Source: Planctomycetota bacterium
GTDB taxonomy: Bacteria; Planctomycetota; UBA11346
DNA length: 64,000 nucleotides
Direction of reading: 5' to 3'
Assembly (NCBI GenBank): GCA_014193115.1
Contig: BJHQ01000009.1
Coordinates: 1 to 64,000, forward strand
Shown here in pieces: positions 35,635 to 46,032 of the stretch; within the stretch, counting starts at the first letter, position 1; each line of letters starts with the position of its first letter. Both the position numbers and the translations under genes were made by a program. Below the pieces are notes generated by a model, which searched no databases, was not told the origin of the DNA, and was given only the letters and a program-made list of their open reading frames with translations.

Positions 35635-38600
35635 ATGACCTCCGTCCTTCAGCTTCCCCATCTCGACGCGGCGGCGGTGATCCTCGCCCGGCAGTTGGCC
35701 AGCCGCGGAGCAGCGGGGGTACTGGCGCAGGATTGGGTTCTGGTGCCGTCGCATCCGGTGGCGGAATGGCTGACCTTGGCCGTGGCCCGCCATGCCGGGG
35801 CCTGCGCCGGCCTGGCCTGGTTCACCCCGGAGCGTTTCCTGACCCGGCTCGCCGGCGTCGTGGGCATGCCACCGGTCGAGGACGATCCGTGGCGGCGGGA
35901 TCTGCTCGCCTGGCGGATCCTGGGCAGGCTCGCCGCGCTCGGCGGAGCGCCTTCGGCGTATGCCGCCCAGGGCAGCCTGCAGGCCTGGCAGCTCGCCGAC
36001 CGCCTGGCAGACCGCTTCGACGCCTGGCAATTGACCCGTGGGGATTGGCTGGAGCGCTGGCAGGCCGGCCAGGTTGCCAGCGACCATGTCCACGCCGGAT
36101 GGATCGGCCGGCTGTGGCGTGAGCTGCACGAGCAGGGCGTCGAGCTGCCCGACCGCAGGCAGCGGTTGCGCACCCTGATCGAACGGCTGCCCGGGCTGCC
36201 TGGCGCAACGCTGCCGCCGGCGGTGGTGGCGGTGCTCACCGGACCGGTGCCGACCCCCTGTCTCGATGTGCTTGAGGTCCTTGGCGGCCTGACCACGGTG
36301 ATCATCGCCGTGCTCGAACCGACGCCGCTGGAATTCAGCGGCAATATCAGTCCGCAGCGGGCGGCGCGGCTGGGCGGCGAGTCCCTCGGTCATCCGCTGC
36401 TCGCCAGCCTGGGCCGGTCGCGTCAGCGCTGGACCACGGTGCTCGAAGACCGCGGCTGGCGGCCGGAGGCCCACCGCGCCAGCGCCCAGCTCGCGGGCCG
36501 GCCGGCGGCGGCCACGCTGCTCGGCGCGGTCCAGCAACGCATCGCCGCCCAGGCCCCGCCTGGCGGCGGCCTTCGGCTGTCCTCGACCGATCCCAGCATC
36601 CAGGTCCACCGCTGCGCCGGGCCGCGACGCGAAGCGGAAATCCTGCGCGACGCGCTGCTTGGATGCTTCGCCGATCTACCCGGCTGCACCCCCGGCGATG
36701 TCCTGGTGCTGACTCCCGATCCCGCCACCTATGGACCGCTGGTGCAGTCGGTGTTCGCCCAGCCGATCGGTTCGCTGCCGATGCATCTCGATACCCTGAT
36801 CAGCGATCTGCCGCTGGTCGAAACCGATCCTGCCTGCCAGGCGCTGCGCGCGCTGGTGGCCTGGGCGGATGGCGGATTCCGGCGCAGCGACGGGCTGCAG
36901 CTGCTCGATCTGCCGGCGATCCGGACCGCGCTCGGGCTCGACCAGGACCAGGCCGATGCCCTGCGCGGGCTGCTCGATCGCGCTGGAATCCGCCGGGATT
37001 TCGACCTGGCCGAACGCGCCGCCCGGCTCGCGGTCGCACCGGACGCGCTGTGGGCGCCGGCCACCTGGACCACCGCCCGGGACCGGCTGCTGGCCGGCTA
37101 TGCGGCCGGAACCGCGGTGATCGACGGCGTGCCCGGCTCGGTCGGCGAGGCCGAACCCGACAGCGTGCTGCTCGGTGCCTGGGCGGGGTTCTTCGCCCGG
37201 ATCGCGCCGCATCTCGCCGAATGGCAGCACCCGCGCAGCCCTGCGGAATGGGCCGATCGCCTCGACGGCCTGGTCGAGGCCCTGGCCGATGCCGAGGGGA
37301 CCACTGATGTCGGCGAGGTGCGGGCAGCGCTCGCCAGCCTGCGCCTGGGAGCGCAGTGGTGCTCAACGCCGCTCGGCGCCGATGCCATCGCCGACTGGCT
37401 TGATGCAGCGCTTTCCGGCAGCGGCAGCCAGGCCGGACGGATCGATGGCCGGATCACCGTAGCCGCCCTGTCGCCGCTGCGCGCGGTTCCGGCCCGGGTC
37501 ATCGCCCTGGTCGGCATGGCCGATGGCGTCTTCCCCCGGCCGAGCCGCGATCCTGGATTCGATCCGGCGGTCGGCGATCCGCGGCCCGGCGAGCGCGATC
37601 CGTCGGCCGATGATCGCCAGCTGTTCCTCGATGCGCTGCTTGCCGCCGGCGAGCGCCTGATCATCACCGCCCCCGGCGGCCTTGAGCGCGGCGACCGCAA
37701 GGAACCCGCCCCGCTGTCGTCCTGCGTCGGCGAATTGCTCAACGCCTGCGATGATGCGGTGGAATGGACCGATCCGGCGCGGCGACCGTCTTTGGCTCTG
37801 ATCCGCGATCACACGCTGCAGCCGTTCAGTCCAAGCCTGCTCCAGCCTGAGGCTGCCCGGACCTACGACGACCGTGGCTTGGCACTCGCCCGGCGATTGT
37901 CGGCGGAGCCGGTTCCGGCAGCTCCGTTCCTCGACGACCAGTCGTGGACCACGGCCGGAGAGGCCGTGCCTGACTGCTGGGAGATCGAGGTGTCAGAACT
38001 GGAATCGCTGATCCGCGATCCGGCCCGGTATTATCTGCGCCACCGCCTGGGGATCGACCTGCCGTGGGACGACGACGAACCCGGTGATGAGACCACCCTC
38101 GACCGCGAGGCCCGCGAGGTCACCCGGGAGCTGCGCCGGCTGATCGACGGTGCGGCCGATGCGATCGAGCTGGATCTCGCCAGCGGCCTGCTGCCCCTGG
38201 GACGCAGCGGCCAGACAGAGCGCAACGGCGTGATGCATCAGGTGCAGGCCTTCAGGAACCGCGCCGGCCTCGACCGGCCCGGACCGCTTCGGGTGGCGAT
38301 CGACCACGACGGTGTCCTGCGCCGGCCGTCGTGGCCGGAACGATTCGCTCCACCGGCGCCAGGGCGCTACCATCTGGTCGGCGGATGCCTCGGCCGACGC
38401 ACCGCCACCGGCTGGTCGACCTGGGTGGTGGCCAAGGACGCCGACCAGCAAAAGCAGCCGCAGCATTGGCTCACCACCGCGCTGCGGACTCTGCTGCTCA
38501 ATGTCGTCGAGCCGGCTCCGACCGTGATCCACACCTTGGCCGGCAGCGAACCATGGAGCCCATGGCCTGGGGCGGCTGAACGGCTCGATCGCCTGATCGG

Positions 38601-38868
38601 CATCGCCTGGTGTCTGCGCCGCGTACCGGTGCCGCTTGCCTTGCGGACCAGCGCCGCGTTGGCCACAAAACCCGACGCTGATCCTGCGACCGTGGTCGGC
38701 GCGGCCTGGACCGGCAACGCCTATGTCACCGGCGATGCCAGCGACCGGGCGCTGGCGCTGCTCTGGCGCGGACGCGAGCCGGTCGGTGATCTTCCTGATC
38801 CTGGCCTGGACGATTGGCAGCAGATCGCTGTGACGGTCTTCGGCTGCTTGACGCCGGGATCGGCGTAG
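35635..38868 (+). CDS. recC: Exodeoxyribonuclease V gamma subunit (RecC)
   Basis: A 1077-residue RecC, the Chi-recognising subunit of RecBCD that processes double-strand DNA ends. Helicase-like but ATPase-inactive domains carry LVPSHPVAEWLTLAVAR near residue 40, VHRCAGPRREAEILRDALL near residue 325, DVLVLTPDPATYGPLVQSVF, and VAALSPLRAVPARVIALVGMADGVFPR, which match the family. It is followed 8 bp later by recB and then recD. Start 35635 gives the family N-terminus; an in-frame GTG at 35620 is possible. Confidence 0.92.
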   Translation: MTSVLQLPHLDAAAVILARQLASRGAAGVLAQDWVLVPSHPVAEWLTLAVARHAGACAGLAWFTPERFLTRLAGVVGMPPVEDDPWRRDLLAWRILGRLAALGGAPSAYAAQGSLQAWQLADRLADRFDAWQLTRGDWLERWQAGQVASDHVHAGWIGRLWRELHEQGVELPDRRQRLRTLIERLPGLPGATLPPAVVAVLTGPVPTPCLDVLEVLGGLTTVIIAVLEPTPLEFSGNISPQRAARLGGESLGHPLLASLGRSRQRWTTVLEDRGWRPEAHRASAQLAGRPAAATLLGAVQQRIAAQAPPGGGLRLSSTDPSIQVHRCAGPRREAEILRDALLGCFADLPGCTPGDVLVLTPDPATYGPLVQSVFAQPIGSLPMHLDTLISDLPLVETDPACQALRALVAWADGGFRRSDGLQLLDLPAIRTALGLDQDQADALRGLLDRAGIRRDFDLAERAARLAVAPDALWAPATWTTARDRLLAGYAAGTAVIDGVPGSVGEAEPDSVLLGAWAGFFARIAPHLAEWQHPRSPAEWADRLDGLVEALADAEGTTDVGEVRAALASLRLGAQWCSTPLGADAIADWLDAALSGSGSQAGRIDGRITVAALSPLRAVPARVIALVGMADGVFPRPSRDPGFDPAVGDPRPGERDPSADDRQLFLDALLAAGERLIITAPGGLERGDRKEPAPLSSCVGELLNACDDAVEWTDPARRPSLALIRDHTLQPFSPSLLQPEAARTYDDRGLALARRLSAEPVPAAPFLDDQSWTTAGEAVPDCWEIEVSELESLIRDPARYYLRHRLGIDLPWDDDEPGDETTLDREAREVTRELRRLIDGAADAIELDLASGLLPLGRSGQTERNGVMHQVQAFRNRAGLDRPGPLRVAIDHDGVLRRPSWPERFAPPAPGRYHLVGGCLGRRTATGWSTWVVAKDADQQKQPQHWLTTALRTLLLNVVEPAPTVIHTLAGSEPWSPWPGAAERLDRLIGIAWCLRRVPVPLALRTSAALATKPDADPATVVGAAWTGNAYVTGDASDRALALLWRGREPVGDLPDPGLDDWQQIAVTVFGCLTPGSA

Positions 38869-38876
38869 GCCGAGCG

Positions 38877-41800
38877 ATGACGATGCCGCCTGTGCCCGAA
38901 TTCGACCCGTTCACCACACCGCTGCCCGACGGTGTGCTAGTGATCGAAGCCAGCGCCGGCACCGGCAAGACTTTCAGCCTGATCCACGCCGTGGTCCGTG
39001 AACTGCTTTGCGACGACCGGCTGCGCCCAGACCAGGTGCTGCTGGTGACCTTCACCAACGCCGCCACCGATGAGCTCGGCGAACGCCTGCGCCGCCTGAT
39101 CGATGAAGTCGCCCTGGCCGGAGCCATTTTTCCTGAAAAAAACGGTGCCGGCAGCGCCGGACGGTTGCATGCCGCGTGCTTGGCGCGGCGCGGTGGCGAT
39201 CAGTCCGGTCTGGCCCGGCGCCTGGCCGAGGTCAGGCTCCTCGCCGATCAGATCGCGGTGCGCACGATCCACGGATTCTGCAATGACGTGCTGACCGATC
39301 AGGCCTTCGCCGCCGGCCGGCCGTTCGCCCTCGAACTGCTCACCGATCCAGCCGCCGCCATCGATGAAGCCCTCGGCGAAAGCCTGCGCCATCTGCGCGA
39401 GCAGGTTCCTGGCGATCATCCAGAGGTGCCGGCGCGGCTGGTCCGGTCGCTGCTCAGCCAGGTCGGGGTGCGCATCGCTCTGGCCCCTGCCGACTTGGCC
39501 GATCTCGCCCAGCCGGATCCGGCGGCCGCTTCCGCCGAGCTCGCCCGCAGCGCCGCCGCCATCGCTGCCGCCTGGTCCGACTGCCGCAAGCACACCACCG
39601 GCCTGGCCATCGTCCGCGGGCTGCATTGGAAATCCGGTTCGCAGCTCGACGCCGATGGCTGGGCGCTGATCGGCAAGGCTTTGGCCAGCGCCACCGTCGC
39701 CGAGCTGACGCCTGAAACCTGGAAGGTCCTGCGCCGTCTGGCCGATGGCGAACAGGTCTACAAAAAGGACAGCGTCAATTTGCTGTCATCGCCCCTGGTC
39801 CAGGCCCTGCGCCGATTCCTCACCGCGGTCGATGGACAGGGCCGGCTGTGGCGGTTGGCGGTGCTCCACCACACCGTGCATCGCCTGCGCCGGCTGCTCG
39901 CCCAGCGCCGCCAGCGCACCACCGACGATCTGCTCGACGAGGTCGACCGGGCGCTGACCACCCACTCCGGCCTCGCCGACCGACTCGGCCAGCGTTTTTC
40001 GTTGATCTGCATCGACGAATTCCAGGACACCGATGAGCGCCAGTGGCGCATCTTCCGCCGCTGCTTCGCCACCGCCGGCTGCCGGCTGGTCCTGATCGGC
40101 GATCCCAAGCAGTCGATCTACGCCTTCCGCGGCGCCGACGTGCGTGTGTTCACCCAGGCCCAGGCCAGTGCCAGCCGGGTCGGATTATCGACCAATTTCC
40201 GCTGCCACCCCGACATCCAACGCGCCGTCAACCAGATCTTCGCCGGCCCGCGGGCGTTCGTCGATGGCACCCGTTTCGCGCCATTCGCCCTCACCACCCA
40301 GCCGACCACCTGGCTGGAGGGCGCCGGTGCTTCCGCTGTCGATTGGTGGTTCGCTGACCATCCCGACGACGACGCGGCGATCGCCGCCACCGCCAGAGAG
40401 ATCCGCCGTCTGCTCGGGTCGGGCATCGCCGTCTGTTCCCAGCGGTATCCATCGGGCCGACCCGAAGCCGCCGGTGGAAAGCTGCATGCCGGCGATCTCG
40501 CCGTGCTGGTCTCCGACCGCTTCGCCGCGGACCGGGTCCAGCAGGCCCTGCGCGCCGTGCAGGTGCCCTCGGTCATCGCCAGCAACGCCAGCGTGCTCGG
40601 TGGCGAGGTCGCCCGCGAGCTGGCCCTGGTGGTCCGGGCGATCCTCGACCCCGGTCGCGACCGCCTGCTCCGCCCGGCCTTGGCGACGCGGATGTGGGGC
40701 TTTTCTGCCGGCGGACTGCGCCGGTTGGAAGACGACCCGCGGGCTGCCGATGGCGTGCTGAACCTGGTCCGCCAAATCCATCGCCGGTGGAACTGGCGCG
40801 GCTTGTCCCAGGCCCTGGCGGCGTGGTGCGACGCGGTCGATGCCTGGATGCGGCTGGCCGAGCTACCGGGCGGTGACCGCTGGCTGACCGACCTGCGTCA
40901 GCTCCTCGATCTGATCGCCGCAGAAGAGCGCACCGGGATGGCGGCCGAGCGCATCGCCGACTGGCTGGAACGCGGCGACGACGAGGCCGACGCCGAGACC
41001 ACCGCCCGGCGCCTCGAAAGCGATGACCGCCGGGTCCGCATTTCCACCGTTCACGCCAGCAAAGGCCTGGAATATCCCGTCGTGTTCTGTCCCCTGCTGT
41101 GGGCGGACAGGCAGCGCGAACGGAAGAAGATTCCCGAGCTGGTGGTGCCAGCGGAGCCCGGCTGGTCGGCGCATCTCGAACCGGAACTCGCCGACGAAGC
41201 GGTGTGGCGCCAGTACCGGCGGCGCGAGCTGGCCGAACGGTCGCGGCTGCTCTACGTCGCGTTGACTCGGGCTCAGGCCCGGCTGGTGCTGGTGGTGCCT
41301 TCTGGCCATCTTCCCGACGAAGACGCTGGCCACGGCCAGCGTCTTGCGGCGTTCTACCGTCACACCTTGGGCACGCCGCAGGGCTGGCAGATCCTCGGCG
41401 CGGCCCAGCCAGCCGATGGCGGACAAGCGCTGCTCCACCGGCTGTTCGACGATTCCTTTGCGAAACATGCAGGCGATCCGCCGGAAGCCGAGCTGAAGGC
41501 CTATGCCGCAGCGGCCCGGCACCTGATCGCCGGGTTCTCCCACCGATCCCTCGACGAGGTGCTGAGCCAGCCGCTGGCGCCGCCGGCCCGGGTCGCGGCC
41601 AGTCCGGAGATCCGCGCAGCGGCTCTGCCGACGCCGGTAGCCGCGGCCCTGTCCGATCACTGGACCATCGCCAGCTTCACCCGGATCAGCGGGCATCCCG
41701 GCCGGCGCGGCGATGAAGCGCGCCTGGCGAGCAGCGACGCTGACGCCGCTGACCCCCTCCCGCTGACCGGCCTGCGCGGCGGCGCAGCCCTGGGCGACTG

Positions 41801-42503
41801 CCTCCACGACTTGATCGAACGCTGGGATCCGACCCGGCCTGCTGATCCCCACCAGGTGCAGGACCATCTGCGCCGCCATGGTTTCGCCGCCGGATCCGCC
41901 CGGCTGGAGCGTGACTGCGATCCGCTTATCGCCGTGACCAGCCTGCTCGACCGCCTGGGCCGGACGCCGATCCCCGCCGATCCGGCGGCGCTGGTGCTGG
42001 CTGACCTGTCCGCCGCCGACCGGCTGGCCGAATGGCGTTTCCATCTGACCCTCGACCGGCTCGATCCAGCCGGCCTGGGCGCCCTCGTCAGGCGTCACGA
42101 CCCGCAATTCCATCAACGTTTCTGCGCGGCTTTCACCGGCTTCACTGCCCCAGCGATGCATGGTTTCCTGACCGGCAGCATCGATCTGCTGGCTCGCCAC
42201 GGCGGCAAGTTGTGGGTGATCGACTGGAAATCGAACCACCTCGGCAGGACCTGGTCGGACTACGCTGCACCGGCGCTCGATGCGGCCATGACCGAGGCCC
42301 GCTATCCGCTCCAGGCGCTGTTCTATCTGACTGCGCTGCGCCGCTGGCTGCGCACCTGCGGCGACGACGATCCCGAGGCCCGCATCGGCGGAGCCCGCTT
42401 CATCTTCCTGCGCGGACTCGGCGGTCCGGAGCCCGGGCATGGCATCGTCCGGCTCGATCCAACTCCGGCGCTGCTCCGCGCTCTCGATCAGGACCTGGCA
42501 TGA
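38877..42503 (+). CDS. recB: Exodeoxyribonuclease V beta subunit (RecB)
   Basis: A 1208-residue 3'-5' SF1 helicase with a C-terminal nuclease. Walker A is EASAGTGKTFSL near residues 24-34. ICIDEFQDTDERQWRIF is motif II and VLIGDPKQSIYAFRGADV motif III. RISTVHASKGLEYPVVFCPLLW is motif V and LLYVALTRAQARLVLV motif VI. The nuclease core is WVIDWKSNHLGRTW, with Asp and Lys near 1116 and 1118. Its TGA overlaps the ATG of recD. It cuts and unwinds broken ends to load RecA and degrade foreign DNA. Confidence 0.95.
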   Translation: MTMPPVPEFDPFTTPLPDGVLVIEASAGTGKTFSLIHAVVRELLCDDRLRPDQVLLVTFTNAATDELGERLRRLIDEVALAGAIFPEKNGAGSAGRLHAACLARRGGDQSGLARRLAEVRLLADQIAVRTIHGFCNDVLTDQAFAAGRPFALELLTDPAAAIDEALGESLRHLREQVPGDHPEVPARLVRSLLSQVGVRIALAPADLADLAQPDPAAASAELARSAAAIAAAWSDCRKHTTGLAIVRGLHWKSGSQLDADGWALIGKALASATVAELTPETWKVLRRLADGEQVYKKDSVNLLSSPLVQALRRFLTAVDGQGRLWRLAVLHHTVHRLRRLLAQRRQRTTDDLLDEVDRALTTHSGLADRLGQRFSLICIDEFQDTDERQWRIFRRCFATAGCRLVLIGDPKQSIYAFRGADVRVFTQAQASASRVGLSTNFRCHPDIQRAVNQIFAGPRAFVDGTRFAPFALTTQPTTWLEGAGASAVDWWFADHPDDDAAIAATAREIRRLLGSGIAVCSQRYPSGRPEAAGGKLHAGDLAVLVSDRFAADRVQQALRAVQVPSVIASNASVLGGEVARELALVVRAILDPGRDRLLRPALATRMWGFSAGGLRRLEDDPRAADGVLNLVRQIHRRWNWRGLSQALAAWCDAVDAWMRLAELPGGDRWLTDLRQLLDLIAAEERTGMAAERIADWLERGDDEADAETTARRLESDDRRVRISTVHASKGLEYPVVFCPLLWADRQRERKKIPELVVPAEPGWSAHLEPELADEAVWRQYRRRELAERSRLLYVALTRAQARLVLVVPSGHLPDEDAGHGQRLAAFYRHTLGTPQGWQILGAAQPADGGQALLHRLFDDSFAKHAGDPPEAELKAYAAAARHLIAGFSHRSLDEVLSQPLAPPARVAASPEIRAAALPTPVAAALSDHWTIASFTRISGHPGRRGDEARLASSDADAADPLPLTGLRGGAALGDCLHDLIERWDPTRPADPHQVQDHLRRHGFAAGSARLERDCDPLIAVTSLLDRLGRTPIPADPAALVLADLSAADRLAEWRFHLTLDRLDPAGLGALVRRHDPQFHQRFCAAFTGFTAPAMHGFLTGSIDLLARHGGKLWVIDWKSNHLGRTWSDYAAPALDAAMTEARYPLQALFYLTALRRWLRTCGDDDPEARIGGARFIFLRGLGGPEPGHGIVRLDPTPALLRALDQDLA

Positions 42504-44122
42504 CGCCGGATCCCCTCGCCGCCGCCTTCGCCGACTGGCTCGCCGCCCGGGTCGCGGCGGAGCATCGACCCGCCATGACCGCCTGCGCCACGAACTTGGT
42601 CGAAGCCCGCCAGGCAGGCCACACCTGGATCGCAGCGGACTCCGCCTGGATCCCGGCGCTATCCGATCCGGGCTGCGCCGGCCTGGTCGCCAGCCGCGAT
42701 GGACGTTGCTGGTTTCCAGCGCTCGCCGCGGCCGAGGCCGCCTTGGCCGAGCGGATCGCCGGATTGGCTTCCAGACCACCGCGCCTGGTCTATTCCGATC
42801 AGCGCCGCCTGATCGACCGGCGCCTGTCCGATCCGCACCAGCATCAGGCAGCGCTGCTTACCTGCTCGCGCCAACTGGCCCTGATCACCGGCGGACCCGG
42901 TCGAGGCAAGACCACCTCCCTGGTGCCGGCCTTGGCCGCGTTCCTGCTGCCCAATGTCCTGACCACCCGGCCGCCGCGCCTGCGCCTGGCGGCGCCCACC
43001 GGCAAGGCCGCACGGCGGCTGCGCGATGCGGTGCTGAACGGGTTGGCGGCGCTTGCCGAGACCGGCGTGCCCCCAGCGGTGCTCAGCGATCTGCGCGTCG
43101 CAGCCGAGGGCGCCACCACGGTCCATCGGCTGCTTGGCTACCGGCCCGATGAGGACCGCTTTGCCCGCAATGCCGCTCAGCCCATCGCCGCCGATTTGGT
43201 GGTGGTGGATGAGGCCACCATGCTCGATCTGCCGATCGGCTTGGCTTTGACCGCTGCCCTCGGCCCCGACTGCGGCCTGGTCCTGGTCGGTGACGCCGAT
43301 CAACTGCCCGGCGTCGGCTGCGGCGCCTTGTTCGCCGACCTGGTGACGGCGGCCACGGCCGGTCCCCTCGCCGGGCATTGCGCAGTCCTTCACCGCGATT
43401 TCCGCACCCAGTCCGCCTCGCGAAACCTGCGCGCCCTGGCCGAGGCCGTGCGCCAGGGCGATGCGGCCCAGGCCATCGACCTGCTCCGCCAAGGCACCCA
43501 TGGCGTGGCCTGGCTGGGCAGCGCCGGCGATCCCCTGGCCGAGGTCGCCACCCAGCAACTTCTCGATACCTGGCTGAAGCGCTTGCTGGCTGCAAACAAC
43601 CCCGGTGAAGCCCTGGCCGCACTCGACCAGGCCCGGGTGCTCTGCGCCCTGCGCGATGGCCCATCTGGGGTGAGCGGTTGGAACCGCCGTTTGGCGAAGG
43701 ACGCCCAGGCCATCGCCGTGACCTCAGGCCAGACGTTCCTCGGACGGCCGATCCTGGTCACGGCCAACGATCCGGCTCTCGACCTCGCCAATGGCGACAC
43801 CGGCGTAAGCAACGCCGAGGACGCCTGGTTCGCCAGCGCCAGCGGTCCGCGCCGGATCGCCAGCTCCCGGCTACCAGCCCACAGCGACGCCTGGGCCCTG
43901 ACCATCCACAAGAGCCAAGGCAGTGAATATCCAACGGTTTTGGTGGCGCTTCCAGACCTGCCCCACCCCCTGGTCAGCCGCCCGCTGCTCTACACCGCCC
44001 TGACCCGGGCAAGCAGCCTGGCCGCACTCCGCGCCAGCCCCAAGGCGATCGTCGCGGCCATCGGCCGCAGTGGACGACGGCAGACGACGTTGGCGGAACG
44101 CCTGGCAGGCGGACCTGGCTGA
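42500..44122 (+). CDS. recD: Exodeoxyribonuclease V alpha subunit (RecD)
   Basis: A 540-residue 5'-3' helicase, the fast motor of RecBCD. Walker A is GGPGRGKTTS (131-140), motif II VVVDEATMLDLPI, motif III GLVLVGDADQLPGVGCGALF, and the C-terminal UvrD-like motif HKSQGSEYPTVLVALP and LYTALTRASSL. The ATG at 42500 overlaps the recB stop by 4 bp. It lacks the large N-terminal extension of the RecD2 type, as expected for a true RecBCD member. Confidence 0.94.
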   Translation: MTPDPLAAAFADWLAARVAAEHRPAMTACATNLVEARQAGHTWIAADSAWIPALSDPGCAGLVASRDGRCWFPALAAAEAALAERIAGLASRPPRLVYSDQRRLIDRRLSDPHQHQAALLTCSRQLALITGGPGRGKTTSLVPALAAFLLPNVLTTRPPRLRLAAPTGKAARRLRDAVLNGLAALAETGVPPAVLSDLRVAAEGATTVHRLLGYRPDEDRFARNAAQPIAADLVVVDEATMLDLPIGLALTAALGPDCGLVLVGDADQLPGVGCGALFADLVTAATAGPLAGHCAVLHRDFRTQSASRNLRALAEAVRQGDAAQAIDLLRQGTHGVAWLGSAGDPLAEVATQQLLDTWLKRLLAANNPGEALAALDQARVLCALRDGPSGVSGWNRRLAKDAQAIAVTSGQTFLGRPILVTANDPALDLANGDTGVSNAEDAWFASASGPRRIASSRLPAHSDAWALTIHKSQGSEYPTVLVALPDLPHPLVSRPLLYTALTRASSLAALRASPKAIVAAIGRSGRRQTTLAERLAGGPG

Positions 44123-44212
44123 CCACCCGGTTCAATTGCTCCGTGATGCTTGGAGTTTTCCGGCCTTGCTCCCCACCAGGGAGAATTTAGATGTGCTTTC
44201 AGGAAACCGCCG

Positions 44213-44881
44213 ATGCGACGCACGAAACAGCCGCTGCCAGACGTCATCACCAAGTACGACATCTGGGTCATGGTCATGGGATGGCTGTGGACTTTCTATG
44301 GTGTGATTCTCACCCTGGTCTGCTTGGCCGGGCTGGTGATGATGCCACGGATGATCGTAAAGGCGATCAACAACCAGCCCCGCACCGTCGATCAGACCAG
44401 CATTTTCACGTTGGAAGCTGGCGATGTCGCGAGGATGTCCGGCACCATCATCGGCAACAAGGTCATCGATTTTGAAACCAGGATCCTGAAGACCGAATAC
44501 AGCCTGGCGCTGGTGGAGAACACCGGCAACCGCGTCGTGATCTTCCAGAAAGGCCTGTTGTCGAAACAGGAAAAGACGACTCCGCTGCCGCGGGAATACG
44601 TCGGGGAACTGCATTTCACCAATTCCGGTTCTCTGCGCATCCACAAACACACCATCGATGTGGTCCGGCAATTCAGGCAGATGGATCTGGATATCCCCGA
44701 CCGGCTCGCCGTCATCGCCGTTGATGACATTCCGCAACTCAGCGTCATCCACATCATCATGTTCCTGCTCTGCGCTCTCGGCGTCGGCTATGTCGCTTAC
44801 AAGGTCAAGACCGCGATCTTCTATATGCGCCACGAGAAGCTCTTCGTGGAGCACCTCGCTGCGAAATACGGTTCTCGCTGA
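44213..44881 (+). CDS. Hypothetical membrane protein
   Basis: A 222-residue protein of unknown function. Two membrane helices lie near residues 17-44 (IWVMVMGWLWTFYGVILTLV) and 176-196 (VIHIIMFLLCALGVGYVAYKV). The soluble part between them, about 130 residues and probably outside the membrane, is rich in beta-strand-like stretches. AGGAAA lies 8 nt before the ATG at 44213, which fixes this start. It lies 90 bp after recD on the same strand but no functional link is evident. Confidence 0.75.
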   Translation: MRRTKQPLPDVITKYDIWVMVMGWLWTFYGVILTLVCLAGLVMMPRMIVKAINNQPRTVDQTSIFTLEAGDVARMSGTIIGNKVIDFETRILKTEYSLALVENTGNRVVIFQKGLLSKQEKTTPLPREYVGELHFTNSGSLRIHKHTIDVVRQFRQMDLDIPDRLAVIAVDDIPQLSVIHIIMFLLCALGVGYVAYKVKTAIFYMRHEKLFVEHLAAKYGSR

Positions 44882-44919
44882 CGCTGCCGAAATCGCGGCG
44901 GTTCAAACGCCGGCCGCGC

Positions 44920-46032
44920 TCATCCGACCAACCGCACCGCGTGGATCGGGGGCAGATGCGCGGTCACTTCCAGCCAGTGGTCTCCGCCATCGCGGCTGAG
45001 CCACCACGCGCCGGTGGTCGAACCGAAAGCCAGTGTCGCGCCGTCCGCCGCGATGTCGCAGGCGTGGCGGAAGGTCAGGTCGTAGGCATCGTGCTGGGGC
45101 AGGCCGTCGCGCAGGATCTGCCAAGACTTCCCACCATCCTGGGTGCGGGTCACCACCACCTTGCCATCGACCGGGATCCGGCGCTCGTCCTTGATGCCCG
45201 GGATCAGCCAGGCGGTGTCGCCCTGCCGGGGATGGACCGCGACGGCGAATCCGAAGCCGATGCCGCTCGGCGGCACGTTGGGGCAATGCTGCCAGGTGGT
45301 GGCCCCATCGTCTGAGCGGAACACCCCGTTGTGGTGCTGGACCCAGAACCGGTCTGGCTGGCCAGCGCACTGGACCATGCGGTGGGCATCCTGGATGTTC
45401 ACGTCGCCACGCAGTTCCGGCGGCATGAACTCGGCGAACATGCCGTGGGCGGTGTTATGCCAGGTCGCGCCGTCGTCGCGGGTGGTCCACACCCCGCCGC
45501 AACTCACCGCCACCCGGACCACCCGGGAATCCCGCGGATCGACGCAGATCGAATGGATGCCGGGGTAGTCGGCGCCGCCTCCGAACCATTTCAGCCGATC
45601 CGGATGATTCCACAGCGAGTCCACCAGAGACCAGGTCGCGCCGTGATCATCGCTGCGGAACAAGCCGCCGGGGATGGTGCCGCACCACAGACGACCGGGC
45701 TGGTCAGGACCGCCGGTCTCCAGCGCCCAGATCCGCTTCAGCGACCACGGCACCGGACGGCCATCGGCGCCGATCTCGTCCGGTGCGCCCTCCGGCCGTT
45801 TGGGATAGGCTGGTGCCGGCAGATCGCTCCAGGTCGCGCCATGATCGGAAGAACCTTTCAGCTTCGCTCCGAAATGCCCATGATCCAAAGCCGCATACCA
45901 ACGGCCGCTGCGCGGATCGGCCAGGCTCAGGGTCACGTTATCGCCCAGGAAATGCCGGCCGGTGAGTACCGGCTGCGCCGCATCCAGTGCGTAGACGAAC
46001 AGGCCCTTGCGGGTCGCAACGTGCAGGAGCAT
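44920..46032 (-). CDS. BNR/Asp-box repeat protein (sialidase-like propeller)
   Basis: A 370-residue beta-propeller protein. Six Asp-box motifs of the type S-x-D-x-G-x-T-W are visible (SDHGATWS, SDDHGATWS, TRDDGATWH, SDDGATTWQ, TQDGGKSWQ, SRDGGDHWLE), spread from residue 60 to 350. No signal peptide is present, so a cytoplasmic role is likely. True sialidase catalytic residues are not apparent. It starts immediately after the stop of a MoaD/ThiS-like gene, a pairing seen in several bacterial lineages. Function unknown. Confidence 0.85.
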   Translation of the reverse strand: MLLHVATRKGLFVYALDAAQPVLTGRHFLGDNVTLSLADPRSGRWYAALDHGHFGAKLKGSSDHGATWSDLPAPAYPKRPEGAPDEIGADGRPVPWSLKRIWALETGGPDQPGRLWCGTIPGGLFRSDDHGATWSLVDSLWNHPDRLKWFGGGADYPGIHSICVDPRDSRVVRVAVSCGGVWTTRDDGATWHNTAHGMFAEFMPPELRGDVNIQDAHRMVQCAGQPDRFWVQHHNGVFRSDDGATTWQHCPNVPPSGIGFGFAVAVHPRQGDTAWLIPGIKDERRIPVDGKVVVTRTQDGGKSWQILRDGLPQHDAYDLTFRHACDIAADGATLAFGSTTGAWWLSRDGGDHWLEVTAHLPPIHAVRLVG